Below are positions 45,241-52,712 of a stretch of 64,000 nucleotides of DNA, piece by piece. The notes beneath the pieces were generated by a model that made no database searches, was not told the origin of the DNA, and was given only the letters and a program-made list of their open reading frames with translations. The position numbers were made by a program, and so were the translations under genes. Source of the stretch: Acetothermia bacterium UBA7521 (GTDB taxonomy: Bacteria; Bipolaricaulota; Bipolaricaulia; Bipolaricaulales; Bipolaricaulaceae); assembly GCA_002479455.1 (NCBI GenBank), contig DLNB01000033.1:37431-101430 (forward strand). Reading direction: 5' to 3'. Every line of letters begins with the position of its first letter. Position 1 is the stretch's first letter.

Positions 45241-46559
45241 CGAGACTCCTCCGGCTCGCGCTTCCTCACATGGGATGCGAGTGCCCATAGGTTGAGCAGG
45301 AAGAGGGCTCCGTAGGCCAAACAGATGGCCGCTGAGTACGCGGTAACTGCATGCCAGGCACTCCCTCCGAGCTGCCTTGCCCCCAGGAGCGCCCCTACCA
45401 CCAGCAGCAACCTCCCGAAGTCCCAAGCGAGCTGAAGATCCTGTCTCTCAATGATGTTCAGGGTCTGAGAGAGGGGCGTGATCGCGAACTGCAGAAGGAA
45501 GGCTCCCGCAAGCAGCTGCACGTACGAACCAGCCTCTACCCACTCGATCCCGAACACACGCGAGAAGAACCACGGCCCCGCTACCCCAAGAACGCCCATT
45601 GGGATCAACCCCAAGACCAGAAGCCGACCGGCTGTCCTTGCGAAGATCCCCCGTAACCGCGCTTGGTCCTCTTGCACAAGCCTAGATGCAGTTCCCACAT
45701 AGACCTGAGCTACCGCCTGTCCCAACAAGCTCATGGGGATACCCACAACCCTCTGACCCAAGAGGAACCACCCAGCCACAAGAGGGCCATAGAACGCGGC
45801 CAGGAGAAGAGCGGGGAGTTGTAGACCTGCGCTGTTGAGCAGGCCCGAGAAGCTGGAAAGCTGTGGGAACCGCCTATACCGCCATGCCACGCGGCGCAGG
45901 GCTTCCGGCGACATGGTCCTGAGATGCTCTCTCCCGTCCCGCCACGCATGGATGGCAAGGGTAGTCACCCCTGCTCCCTGCCCGACAACTTGCCCGAAGA
46001 TCAGGCCAGCAGGCCCGACAGCTGCAAGGCCTAGTAGGATGTGTGTAGAGGTAGCCCCAAGGCCCTGGTAGAGCTTCGTCCGCGCGATGCGGCCGAATGC
46101 CTGTCTGCGCACCGCCCAGTAACTGAGGACCTGGTAGAACCCCACCATTCCCACCCCCACTGGCAGGAGCCACAGATGCTGCCTGAGTGCTGGGGCGTTA
46201 GCCCAATCCGCTATGTGCCCCCCAAGGAACTGGACTCCGACCCCCATGAGCAAGGAAACAGCCACGACAACGCCCAGGGAGAACGTCACCAGAGCGGCTG
46301 CATCCGCATCATCCTGGGGCAACGGGATTGCCAGTTCGTATCTCAGAGCAGCAAATACCGAAACCATACCCAAGATGGACGAGAAGACCGCCAGAATCCC
46401 CAGATCCTCCGGGCTGTAGAGGCGCGTGAGGATCGGCGATGCGAGAGCTACTACCGCCTGCCCCAGAGCCGTCCCCCCTGCCAGGACTGCGACGCTCCGC
46501 CCGAACCTCCCTCCCGGGATGAACCGTCGCAGCGCCTGCAAGGCGTTGCAGAACCTCAT
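45237..46559 (-). CDS. Wzx-like polysaccharide flippase
   Basis: A 440-aa MATE/MOP-superfamily transporter with about 12-14 membrane helices. The start (FGRSVAVLAGGTALGQAVVALASPILTRLYSPEDLG) is the usual Wzx opening. It flips the lipid-linked repeat unit across the inner membrane. The start is ATG 46559, with TTG 46577 as an alternative; neither has a strong Shine-Dalgarno. It leads the wzx-lyase-wzy-GT-GT-GT string, all joined by 4-bp overlaps or adjacent stops. Confidence 0.9.
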   Translation of the reverse strand: MRFCNALQALRRFIPGGRFGRSVAVLAGGTALGQAVVALASPILTRLYSPEDLGILAVFSSILGMVSVFAALRYELAIPLPQDDADAAALVTFSLGVVVAVSLLMGVGVQFLGGHIADWANAPALRQHLWLLPVGVGMVGFYQVLSYWAVRRQAFGRIARTKLYQGLGATSTHILLGLAAVGPAGLIFGQVVGQGAGVTTLAIHAWRDGREHLRTMSPEALRRVAWRYRRFPQLSSFSGLLNSAGLQLPALLLAAFYGPLVAGWFLLGQRVVGIPMSLLGQAVAQVYVGTASRLVQEDQARLRGIFARTAGRLLVLGLIPMGVLGVAGPWFFSRVFGIEWVEAGSYVQLLAGAFLLQFAITPLSQTLNIIERQDLQLAWDFGRLLLVVGALLGARQLGGSAWHAVTAYSAAICLAYGALFLLNLWALASHVRKREPEESR

Positions 46560-46653
46560 CTCGCCAAGATCCGCCAACCTATAACGGCACCGGGGGCGAG
46601 TTTGATGAACTGGGGGCGGGCACCGACCACATTAGCTAGTCGCATGGCGACTT

Positions 46654-46723
46654 ATAGTCGGGAGTCGGGAGTCAGGAGTCCATGGTCGGGAGTCGAGAGT
46701 CCGGAGTCCATGGTACGTAGTCC
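46654..46723. repeat. Heptad array, 10 units
   Basis: Ten in-phase 7-bp units such as GGAGTCG, GGAGTCA, GGAGTCC, ATGGTCG and AGAGTCC. The unit ATGGT.. recurs as a higher-order marker (46682 and 46710, 28 bp apart). It lies in the gap between wzx and the RelBE pair. Confidence 0.93.
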
Positions 46724-46772
46724 AAAGACATCTGGTCCGAATCCATTGTGGATGCTCCAAGCGAGCAAGCGA

Positions 46773-47021
46773 TCATCGGTAGATCTCGCTCCTGTGCGCG
46801 ACGGTTCTGATCACGATGACATCCTCTTCCACGGTGTAGACAACCCGCCAATCGCCCACCCGCAGCTTGAACGTGCCCTTGAACTCGCCGCTGAGAGGCT
46901 CTGGAACAACCCTGCCAAAGCTCCGGGAAAGCCAGCTGACCCTTTTCACGACCCTCTCCGCCACCCGGTGATCCAGACCCTCCAGGTCACCCAGAGCCCC
47001 GCGGGTCCACCTAACTTCCAC
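46773..47021 (-). CDS. RelE/ParE-type toxin
   Basis: An 82-aa toxin with the RelE fold: VRWTRGALGDLEGLDHRVAERVVKRVSWL, KGTFKLRVGDWRVVYTVEEDVIVIRTVAHRSEIY. The core Arg and the terminal His-Arg are in place for a ribosome-dependent mRNase. Its start overlaps the antitoxin stop by 11 bp. Confidence 0.9.
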   Translation of the reverse strand: MEVRWTRGALGDLEGLDHRVAERVVKRVSWLSRSFGRVVPEPLSGEFKGTFKLRVGDWRVVYTVEEDVIVIRTVAHRSEIYR

Positions 47022-47202
47022 CGAACCGCCTTTCGACCTCCTCCTGGTCTACAGGTGCCAGGTCCTTCAACCGCTGTTCCAGTCTCCGCTTGAACTCCGC
47101 TCTCAGATCTAGACCAGCGTCCGGGTCTCCCAAGATCTCCAGGATCTTGCGTTCGATGAGAAGCTCCAGATCCTCTTCGCTCAGCGCACCAAGCCTACGC
47201 AT
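47011..47202 (-). CDS. Small antitoxin paired with RelE
   Basis: A 63-aa highly charged helical protein (ALSEEDLELLIERKILEILGDPDAGLDLRAEFKRRLEQRLKDL). It is not similar to classical RelB, but its size, acidity and 11-bp overlap with the toxin support an antitoxin role. ATG 47202 has an AGGTGGCAGC sequence upstream. Confidence 0.75.
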   Translation of the reverse strand: MRRLGALSEEDLELLIERKILEILGDPDAGLDLRAEFKRRLEQRLKDLAPVDQEEVERRFGGS

Positions 47203-47274
47203 GCTGCCACCTCCAGGCTCACTTCACCCCCGCCCGCTGTGCCCCCATTGTAGATCATCGGCCGACGACCGTCG

Positions 47275-47344
47275 GGAGTCACGAGTCGAGAGTCCATAGT
47301 CAGTAGTCATGAGTCATGAGTCATGAGTCCATGGTGCGTGGTCC
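47275..47344. repeat. Heptad array, 10 units, with a short outlier
   Basis: Ten contiguous 7-bp units, including TGAGTCA three times and again an ATGGTGC unit. A short continuation (GTGGTCC, CGAGTCG, AGAGTCA) is at 47395-47415, directly before the end of the hepT gene at 47430. The gap 47203-47429 contains nothing else recognisable. Confidence 0.92.
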
Positions 47345-47429
47345 GCTGCCAGCATGTGGCATGGGGCGAGTGGCCCGTAGCTTGTGGGAAGGGCGTGGTC
47401 CCGAGTCGAGAGTCAGTGAGTCGAGGATG

Positions 47430-47861
47430 TCAGCGCGCACGATGAACGAGCCACCGCTCGATCTCTGCGATGAACCGAGGGAAGGAACGAAGCGCCTTCC
47501 GGTAGTGCTCGTACACAAGCTCGGGGTCGAGCTTGAGATACCCGTGGACAAGGATGTTCCGGAACCCACCCAGCCCTCGCAATTCGGCGTGCAGAGTTGG
47601 GCTGATGACGTCCCTCTCCCGGAGACGCTCGATGATCTGCTCGTACTCATCTACGGAGATCTGAAACGCCCCGACCAGGATGTGGTTGCCGATGTCGAGA
47701 AGGGCGGACGATCCCACCTCAAGACCCCGCTCGACAATCCATTGCGTGTCGGCATCAACCCGATACTCGTCGCGGGTCATCCCAGACCGCTCCTGTAGCC
47801 TGGCGACGATCTCGCCGAGCTTCGCGAGCCGCTCAATCACGTTCTGTTCTCGGAATACCAT
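47430..47861 (-). CDS. hepT: HepT-like HEPN RNase toxin (DUF86)
   Basis: A 143-aa HEPN protein with the complete R-x4-H-x-Y motif RNILVHGY (Arg101, His106, Tyr108). In MntA/HepT systems the HEPN protein is an RNase that the partner nucleotidyltransferase silences by adding AMP to the Tyr. ATG or GTG near 47861 overlaps mntA by 25 bp. Confidence 0.93.
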   Translation of the reverse strand: MVFREQNVIERLAKLGEIVARLQERSGMTRDEYRVDADTQWIVERGLEVGSSALLDIGNHILVGAFQISVDEYEQIIERLRERDVISPTLHAELRGLGGFRNILVHGYLKLDPELVYEHYRKALRSFPRFIAEIERWLVHRAR

Positions 47862-48319
47862 GCCCGTGCTCTCCGTCTGAGGTACTCGCCCTGGACAGCC
47901 CTCAGTCTGGCGGTGTCCAGGTACCTCCGGGACACATCGGCCTCGAAGTCGTTCAGCGCCGCATCGCTCTGCGCGTAGAGCAATGTGCCTGTGGTGATCA
48001 CCTCGAACTTCAGGGTCGGCGGGGCGCTGTTCAGGAGGAGAAGGTCAACCCGCTCGGTCGCCAAGGCATCGTGCACGTCCACGAGCAGTCTCCTGAAGGC
48101 CTCGTACAGCACCTCGCCCCTCCCGTCGAGCAGGACGGCGATGTCCACATCGGAACCGGGCTGCACTGTGCGTCGGGCGCAGGATCCAAACAGGTAGGCG
48201 AGGACGACGCGCTCGCGCTGCATGAGCTCCCGCAGCCTTGCCGTGGCGTCTTCAATGGAGAGCTTGAGGCCGGGCAATGCCCCACCCCTAGGTCCGCGAC
48301 GGAACTCCTTCGTCCCCAA
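47837..48319 (-). CDS. mntA: MntA-like minimal nucleotidyltransferase antitoxin
   Basis: A 160-aa nucleotidyltransferase. The motif GS-x10-D-x-D is present as G45-S46 and D57/D59 (YLFGSCARRTVQPGSDVDIA), and a third acid is in TERVDLLLLN. It is the antitoxin that AMPylates HepT. A GGAAGAGGAGGCGG Shine-Dalgarno stands before the TTG at 48319; a start farther inside is possible. Confidence 0.9.
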   Translation of the reverse strand: MGTKEFRRGPRGGALPGLKLSIEDATARLRELMQRERVVLAYLFGSCARRTVQPGSDVDIAVLLDGRGEVLYEAFRRLLVDVHDALATERVDLLLLNSAPPTLKFEVITTGTLLYAQSDAALNDFEADVSRRYLDTARLRAVQGEYLRRRARAWYSENRT

Positions 48320-48436
48320 GACCGCCTCCTCTTCCTGACTTACTCCTCGGCGACGTGATGCCAGGTCGCCTCGGTCTTCTTGACCATTCTACAGCGATCG
48401 GGGCCGCTCGAATCGAAGACCCGCGTCAGCAGGCAT

Positions 48437-48464
48437 CGAGTCCCGAGTCGGGAGTCTATGGTCC
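48437..48464. repeat. Heptad array, 4 units
   Basis: CGAGTCC, CGAGTCG, GGAGTCT and ATGGTCC form a short array between the mntA gene and the next HEPN gene. The rest of the 178-bp gap carries no recognisable feature. Confidence 0.85.
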
Positions 48465-48497
48465 CTGGCAAGTGGTTGGGGTGACACCGTGAGACCC

Positions 48498-48897
48498 TCA
48501 TTGGCTGGCCACCACGGCCTGGGCCCACTGCACGACACCCTCAGCAATCGCCACTGCCTCCGCGTACTCCTCTTCGGTCACAGGTTCCGCCAGTCCCGGG
48601 TAGCGGGCGATCACCGCGTACCGGGTGATCCGGCCTGCTTGGGCCACCTCTCTCGGCACAGAGAGCCCTTGCTGCTGCACGAGCGCGAGCAGCGCTGTCA
48701 AGTCGTGGATGTACGGGAACTCCACGCCAAGATGGATGAGGACGGCCTTGATTGCCTTCTCTGCCGCTTGCTGGGCCGCGAAGGACAGGTCTTCCAGGTA
48801 CACCCCTTCCAGTCGCGCTTGTGTCTTGCAGGAGGTTGCTCCGCGCCCTGTTCAGCCACTCGATGGGGTCACCGGGAGGTCGCTGCTTCGCGTTCAT
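48498..48897 (-). pseudogene. HEPN-domain toxin, frameshifted
   Basis: The N-terminus MNAKQRPPGDPIEWLNRARSNLLQ is in one frame (from ATG 48897). The remainder, KTQARLEGVYLEDLSFAAQQAAEKAIKAVL and onward to the stop at 48498, is in another. Together they make a normal HEPN protein, so about one base is missing near 48825. Either the gene is broken or the sequence has an error there. Its start overlaps the nucleotidyltransferase by 29 bp, as expected for an intact pair. Confidence 0.8.
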
Positions 48898-49213
48898 AGA
48901 TCACCCTCCCCTCGCGGATGGCGGGCTTGATCACGGTTGCATGCACATCGCGATATCGCTCTATGTCCTCAGGGGTGACGACGATGATGTCGACGGCTCT
49001 CCCAACGCCCGAGAAGCCCATGTAGATCTCCTCCGTCAACCGTCCGCGATGAGGAACGCCAGACTTGACCACCAGAAGATCGAGATCGCTGTTCGGCCCC
49101 ATCTCGCCCCGAGCTGCGGACCCAAACAGGATGATCTTGTCTGGATCAGCCACCGCTACGATCCGCCGGACGATGTCATCCAGTACATCTGTAGACACGG
49201 CTCGTGAGGCCAA
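48869..49213 (-). CDS. Nucleotidyltransferase partner of the HEPN gene
   Basis: A 114-aa MNT-family nucleotidyltransferase with LFGSAARGEMGPNSDLDLLVV (GS and D-x-D) and a later AVDIIVV acid. It is the second NTase/HEPN pair within 1.8 kb, not closely similar to MntA next door. The frame looks intact, whereas its HEPN partner is shifted. Confidence 0.9.
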   Translation of the reverse strand: MASRAVSTDVLDDIVRRIVAVADPDKIILFGSAARGEMGPNSDLDLLVVKSGVPHRGRLTEEIYMGFSGVGRAVDIIVVTPEDIERYRDVHATVIKPAIREGRVIYEREAATSR

Positions 49214-49262
49214 GAACGATCACCCCCATCGGGACCAGCTCTTCCATTCTACCCGCAAGGGG

Positions 49263-49370
49263 TGGGTCGACGAGTCCTGGGTCGGGAGTCGACGAGTCGA
49301 GAGTCGGGAGTCAACGAGTCGAGAGTTGAGAGTTGAGAGTCACGAGTCGAGAGTCCGGAGTTGCGAGTTG
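49263..49370. repeat. Long heptad array in the 336-bp gap 49214-49549
   Basis: About fifteen units, mostly 7 bp (CGAGTCG, AGAGTCG, GGAGTCA, AGAGTTG and so on), with two 8-bp phase slips (ACGAGTCG). GAGTT variants appear in the second half. The remaining part of this long gap holds the related array at 49408-49442 and about 100 bp (49443-49549) in which I see no gene. Confidence 0.9.
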
Positions 49371-49407
49371 GGGAGACGGAAAGCGCGTCCTACATTCCAG
49401 GTGGGAC

Positions 49408-49442
49408 GTTCTACGTTCATCGTTCGGCGTTCGAGGTTCTGG
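49408..49442. repeat. Different heptad array with GTTC core, 5 units
   Basis: GTTCTAC, GTTCATC, GTTCGGC, GTTCGAG and GTTCTGG: perfect 7-bp period but a different core (GTTC) from the GAGTC arrays 40 bp away. This suggests that the period, more than the sequence, is what the arrays share. Confidence 0.85.
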
Positions 49443-49549
49443 GTCGAACGGGGGGCAGCTGGCCATGAAACGCTATCAGAAGGTCGCCGTGCTATACTCA
49501 TCCTCCACAGCAGCCTTGGCTGATGCATCACCGGCCTGGCCTGACAAGT

Positions 49550-49789
49550 TCACACATGGTCAAGCAGCTCGAAATACCAATCCCGGTTGATCCCCACCGT
49601 CTTGAGATTCGTCAAGATGTGGGTCACTGGAACCTCTCTCGGTCCCTTCTTGATGACCACAGGCCTTCTCACGCCCGTCTTCGTCAGGATCATGTGATCC
49701 CCCTTCTCCCGCTTGACGACGAACCCATCCAGCTCAAACACTCGTACCAGCCTGTGATACTGAACCGGCGTGATCCTTCGGGGTGTCAT
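49550..49789 (-). CDS. hicA: HicA-type toxin
   Basis: A 79-aa toxin from ATG 49789: MTPRRITPVQYHRLVRVFELDGFVVKREKGDHMILTKTGVRRPVVIKKGPREVPVTHILTNLKTVGI. The catalytic His lies in GDHMIL. It starts 2 bp after the hicB stop. Longer upstream sequence in frame is antitoxin-antisense and is not included. Confidence 0.87.
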   Translation of the reverse strand: MTPRRITPVQYHRLVRVFELDGFVVKREKGDHMILTKTGVRRPVVIKKGPREVPVTHILTNLKTVGINRDWYFELLDHV

Positions 49790-49791
49790 CC

Positions 49792-50058
49792 TTATCGCGC
49801 GGTGAGGAGTTCGGCTGCGACCGGTTGGCGAGGTAGCCACTGGTCATCCCTCTTCTCGAAACCTGCCTCTTCCATCACCTGCTCAAAGGACCCCATGCTC
49901 TCGCACTCCTCCAGGAAGGCCTCGACGGCTTCCTGAAGCGACGCCTTTGCTTCATCCAGTGTCTCTCCGAAGCTTGAGACATCCAGCTCCGAAGCACGAG
50001 CCACGTAGAGGTCGCCTTCCCTGAAGTACTCCGCACGGAACACAATCTGGTGTGCCAT
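49792..50058 (-). CDS. hicB: HicB-type antitoxin
   Basis: An 88-aa HicB fold protein from ATG 50058, with GAGGAGGTGAACGGT upstream. FRAEYFREGDLYVARASELDVSSFGETLDEAKASLQEAVEAFLEE is typical. A short tail follows with no clear DNA-binding domain. It precedes hicA by 2 bp. Confidence 0.88.
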   Translation of the reverse strand: MAHQIVFRAEYFREGDLYVARASELDVSSFGETLDEAKASLQEAVEAFLEECESMGSFEQVMEEAGFEKRDDQWLPRQPVAAELLTAR

Positions 50059-50176
50059 ACCGTTCACCTCCTCTACAGCCACGTTCGGAGATCATCACCC
50101 CTCAATACTTCCCACTCGGCCATTGTACGCGGCTTCGGAGCCAGCTGCGGCTGTGGGTGGGGTCCTTGATTCTCCT

Positions 50177-50232
50177 AGGGTCCAGGGTGCGTGGTCCGGA
50201 GTCGAGAGTCGGGAGTCCAGAGTCGGGAGTTC
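50177..50232. repeat. Heptad array, 8 units, next to the wbpE stop
   Basis: AGGGTCC, AGGGTGC, GTGGTCC, GGAGTCG, AGAGTCG, GGAGTCC, AGAGTCG and GGAGTTC, ending 6 bp from the wbpE stop codon (50238-50240). Confidence 0.92.
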
Positions 50233-50237
50233 GCTTG

Positions 50238-51470
50238 TCATGGCTGGCTGCTTGCGCTGAAGAAGGATCTGGCGGATTCCGCGACGTAGGACTGCTCGTC
50301 GTCGGTGAGCTCGGGGAACATCGGAAGCGACAGGGCCTCCTGGCTCGCGGCTTCGCTCTCCGGCAGAGCCCCTTGCGTGTAGCCAAGATGCGCGAAGCAC
50401 TGCTGCAGATGCAGCGGCAGCGGGTAGTAGATCTCGGTCCCGATGCCCTGCGCCTTGAGGTGATCGCGGAGCGCGTCGCGCTTACCGTCCGCCACCCGGA
50501 TGGTGTACTGGTGGAAGATGTGCGAGCATCCGGCCGCCCGATGGGGGAGGGTGATCCCAGGGATGTCCGCAAGCAGGGTATCGTACCGCCGGGCCTTCTG
50601 GCGCCGGGCTTCGGACCACGCTTCGAGGTGCGGCAGTTTGGCCCGCAAGATCGCGGCCTGCAGCGCGTCGAGCCGCGAGTTGAACCCCACGAGCTGGTGG
50701 TAGTACTTGGGCTTGCTCCCGTGGACGCGCAGCTTCCTCAGCTTGTCGGCCAGGGCGTCGTCGTCGGTGATGATCATCCCTCCATCCCCGTACGCGCCGA
50801 GGTTCTTGGTGGGGAAGAAGGAGAAGCAGCCGAGGTGGCCAATAGCGCCGGCTCTGCGGGCTGGTCCGGAGTCATGAGTCAAGAGTCCGGAGTCATGAGT
50901 CGAGAGTCCAGCGTAGGTGGCTCCGATGGATTGGGCGGCGTCCTCGATGACGTACAGCCCGAACTCGTCGGCCAGGGCCATGATCGCGCTCATGTCGGCC
51001 ATCTGGCCGTAGAGGTGGACGGGGATGACCGCCTTCGGCGAAGTCCGGAGTTGAGAGTCACGAGTCGAGCGTCGAGCGTCGGGAGTCGCGGGTCGGGATT
51101 CCGAGGTGAGGATGCGGCGGATATCCGCGGGGTCCAGGTTGAAGGTGTGCGGGTCGATGTCGCAGAAGATGGGCGTCGCCCCCACGTTGTGGACCACGCC
51201 CGCGGTGGCGAAGAAGGTGAAGCTGGGCAGGATCACCCCGTCGCCGGGACCGATGTCCAGCGCCCGCAGCGAGAGCAACAACGCGTCGGTGCCGCTGGCC
51301 ACGCCGATGGCGTGCTTGGCCCCGCAGTAGGTCGCCACTTCCTTCTCGAGAGCCTCGACCTCGGGGCCGAGGATGAACCACCCGGACTCGACCACGCGCT
51401 GGATCGCCGCGTCGATGTCGGGCTTGATGGATGCATATTGGCGTTTCAGGTCAAGGATGGGAATCCTCAC
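50238..51470 (-). CDS. wbpE: DegT/WbpE-type sugar aminotransferase with repeat-encoded insertions
   Basis: A 410-aa PLP aminotransferase that should form the 3-amino group of UDP-GlcNAc(3N)A. The PLP Lys is about 222 (FSFFPTKNLGAYGDGG), with SGTDALLLSLRAL and EDAAQSIGA. Two stretches have no counterpart in the family. Residues 123-143 lie between ADIRRILT and KAVIPVHLYGQ, and residues 188-204 lie between ATYAG and GAIGHLGCFSF. Both are encoded by GAGTC heptad arrays, read without stop. They fall in surface loops, so the enzyme may still work. ATG 51470; the upstream gap is again heptads. Confidence 0.9.
   Translation of the reverse strand: MRIPILDLKRQYASIKPDIDAAIQRVVESGWFILGPEVEALEKEVATYCGAKHAIGVASGTDALLLSLRALDIGPGDGVILPSFTFFATAGVVHNVGATPIFCDIDPHTFNLDPADIRRILTSESRPATPDARRSTRDSQLRTSPKAVIPVHLYGQMADMSAIMALADEFGLYVIEDAAQSIGATYAGLSTHDSGLLTHDSGPARRAGAIGHLGCFSFFPTKNLGAYGDGGMIITDDDALADKLRKLRVHGSKPKYYHQLVGFNSRLDALQAAILRAKLPHLEAWSEARRQKARRYDTLLADIPGITLPHRAAGCSHIFHQYTIRVADGKRDALRDHLKAQGIGTEIYYPLPLHLQQCFAHLGYTQGALPESEAASQEALSLPMFPELTDDEQSYVAESARSFFSASSQP
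50861..50909. repeat. Heptad array inside wbpE, 7 units
   Basis: CTGGTCC, GGAGTCA, TGAGTCA, AGAGTCC, GGAGTCA, TGAGTCG, AGAGTCC. It reads STHDSGLLTHDSG in the wbpE frame and lies in the loop just before the conserved GAIGHLGCFSF segment. Confidence 0.92.
51040..51102. repeat. Heptad array inside wbpE, 9 units (63 bp = 21 codons)
   Basis: GAAGTCC, GGAGTTG, AGAGTCA, CGAGTCG, AGCGTCG (twice), GGAGTCG, CGGGTCG, GGATTCC. Nine units make exactly 21 codons, so the array keeps the reading frame. It encodes a Ser/Arg/Thr-rich loop before KAVIPVHLYGQ. Confidence 0.92.
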
Positions 51471-51486
51471 GTCGCTTCGCTCCTTT

Positions 51487-51563
51487 CGAGTCGAGAGTCA
51501 TGAGTCGAGAGTCTGGAGTCAAGAATCGAGAGTCTGGAGTCGGGAGTCCAGAGTCGAGGGTCG
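51487..51563. repeat. Heptad array, 11 units, upstream of wbpE
   Basis: Eleven phased 7-bp units (CGAGTCG, AGAGTCA, TGAGTCG, AGAGTCT, GGAGTCA and so on) fill most of the 105-bp gap between wbpE and the S23-like gene. The wbpE ribosome-binding region (GGAGCGA just before ATG) lies immediately beyond the array. Confidence 0.93.
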
Positions 51564-51575
51564 GGAGGGAGTAGA

Positions 51576-51947
51576 TCATATCTGGTTTCCCTTGAGATAG
51601 CGGATGAACCCCGAGATCAACCGAGACACTTCGTCTGCCATCTCGTAGAGCCGACCCAAGTCCTCTCGGCCTAGGTACCCGAGGTCCGCGGCAACGTACA
51701 GCTGGCTCTGGACTTCGGCGGCTGAACCACGCGCTGTGTACAGGAACTGGACGAACTCCTTGTCTGTCTGGCGGGCGAACCCCTCGGCGATATTGGAGCT
51801 GATCGACACAGCCGCGCGCCTGATCTGGTCACGAAGACTGAAGTCTCTAGCGAAGGTACCCCGGCTCGTCACCGTGTAGACCTCCTTGGCGAGCTCTCTT
51901 GCCTTCTTCCAGCCCTCGATCTCCTCGAAGCGGTTGATCTGCGCCAT
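51576..51947 (-). CDS. Four-helix-bundle protein (23S rRNA intervening-sequence family)
   Basis: A 123-aa all-helical protein: FEEIEGWKKARELAKEVYTVT, FSLRDQIRRAAVSISSNIAEGFARQTDKEFVQFLYTARGSAAEVQSQL. This is the S23/IVP family (PF05635), named for genes inside rRNA intervening sequences but common in genomes as solitary genes beside mobile DNA or diversity loci. Function unknown. It stands between wbpE and a MazF-like pair, surrounded by heptads. Confidence 0.92.
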   Translation of the reverse strand: MAQINRFEEIEGWKKARELAKEVYTVTSRGTFARDFSLRDQIRRAAVSISSNIAEGFARQTDKEFVQFLYTARGSAAEVQSQLYVAADLGYLGREDLGRLYEMADEVSRLISGFIRYLKGNQI

Positions 51948-51974
51948 CTACCTCATCTCCGGACCACCAAAGCA

Positions 51975-52010
51975 TGACTCGCGACTCATGACTCCTCAAC
52001 TCCCGACTGA
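51975..52010. repeat. Heptad array, about 5 units (GACTC orientation)
   Basis: TGACTCG, CGACTCA, TGACTCC, then CAACTCC and CGACTGA after a one-base slip. This is the opposite strand orientation to the arrays on either side. It lies in the 124-bp gap 51948-52071. Confidence 0.8.
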
Positions 52011-52071
52011 CCTCGCTTCGATGTCCTCGAACCGCTCAGTCGCCACCATGCCCTATCCTCGTGCACCTCGG

Positions 52072-52413
52072 TCAAGTGTGGTCTGCCAGCCGGTGCAGGA
52101 CAGACTGCAGCCTCCCATCTGAGATCTTCCCCAACGGACCTACGAAAGCCTGCTCCTCCACAGTCAGCAGCTTTCCCAGACGGATCAACGAAGAAGCCCT
52201 CAGTCCCGATGCTTCGAAATCGGCATCGCCTGGCCTGATGGTCTCATCTCGGCCTTCCACCTTGTGCCGCAGCTGAGAGGTAACCGCGGAGACCAGCCAG
52301 TCGTCATAAGGACCCGGCAGCTTGGCAAGAAGCAATACGGGTCTATGCTTCCCGCTGTGGAGATCAGCTTGGGGGAACCTGATGATGGCTATCTCGCCAG
52401 CTGTGCGGTTCAT
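52072..52413 (-). CDS. PemK/MazF-like toxin
   Basis: A 113-aa protein starting at ATG 52413: GEIAIIRFPQADLHSGKHRPVLLLAKLPGPYDDWLVSAVTSQL ... ASSLIRLGKLLTVEEQAFVGPLGKIS. This is a PemK-like fold of the group common next to DUF2281 antitoxins. It overlaps the antitoxin stop by 4 bp. Confidence 0.82.
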   Translation of the reverse strand: MNRTAGEIAIIRFPQADLHSGKHRPVLLLAKLPGPYDDWLVSAVTSQLRHKVEGRDETIRPGDADFEASGLRASSLIRLGKLLTVEEQAFVGPLGKISDGRLQSVLHRLADHT

Positions 52414-52625
52414 CGCTGCGGTTTGATGTCGTCTAGGGTGTAGTCGATCTCGTCGGGGTCGTTCCAGAAGGCGAAAGCCCCTGCGCGCAGAGCGAGGTCG
52501 CTCCACTTGGGTTCTTCAGCCTGGACTCGCCTTCTGCGGACGAAGGCAACGAAATCGAAGACCTCCTCGAGGATCTCCTCAGGGAGGCTCTCGATGTCCT
52601 TGAGGAGCCGTTCCTTCACGCTCAT
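52410..52625 (-). CDS. DUF2281/VapB-like antitoxin
   Basis: A 71-aa protein: SVKERLLKDIESLPEEILEEVFDFVAFVRRRR is the DUF2281-type helical pair, followed by an acidic tail (FWNDPDEIDYTLDDI) that should bind the toxin. ATG 52625 is preceded by AGGAGGAGGTGGAGT. Confidence 0.83.
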   Translation of the reverse strand: MSVKERLLKDIESLPEEILEEVFDFVAFVRRRRVQAEEPKWSDLALRAGAFAFWNDPDEIDYTLDDIKPQR

Positions 52626-52712
52626 ACTCCACCTCCTCCTGGTGCCGTCTACCTTGTCTCCAACCCCTGTTCACCCTATCACAGCTGAGCCGCACTCACC
52701 ACGCACGATGGT

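Noticed and set aside
48340..48390. A 15-codon leader peptide (MVKKTEATWHHVAEE) upstream of mntA
   Set aside because: The ATG overlaps a TAGAAT box and there is no ribosome-binding site; too short to call.
36787..51563. Heptad arrays as a CRISPR array
   Set aside because: Units are 7 bp with no spacers of constant length and no cas genes nearby.
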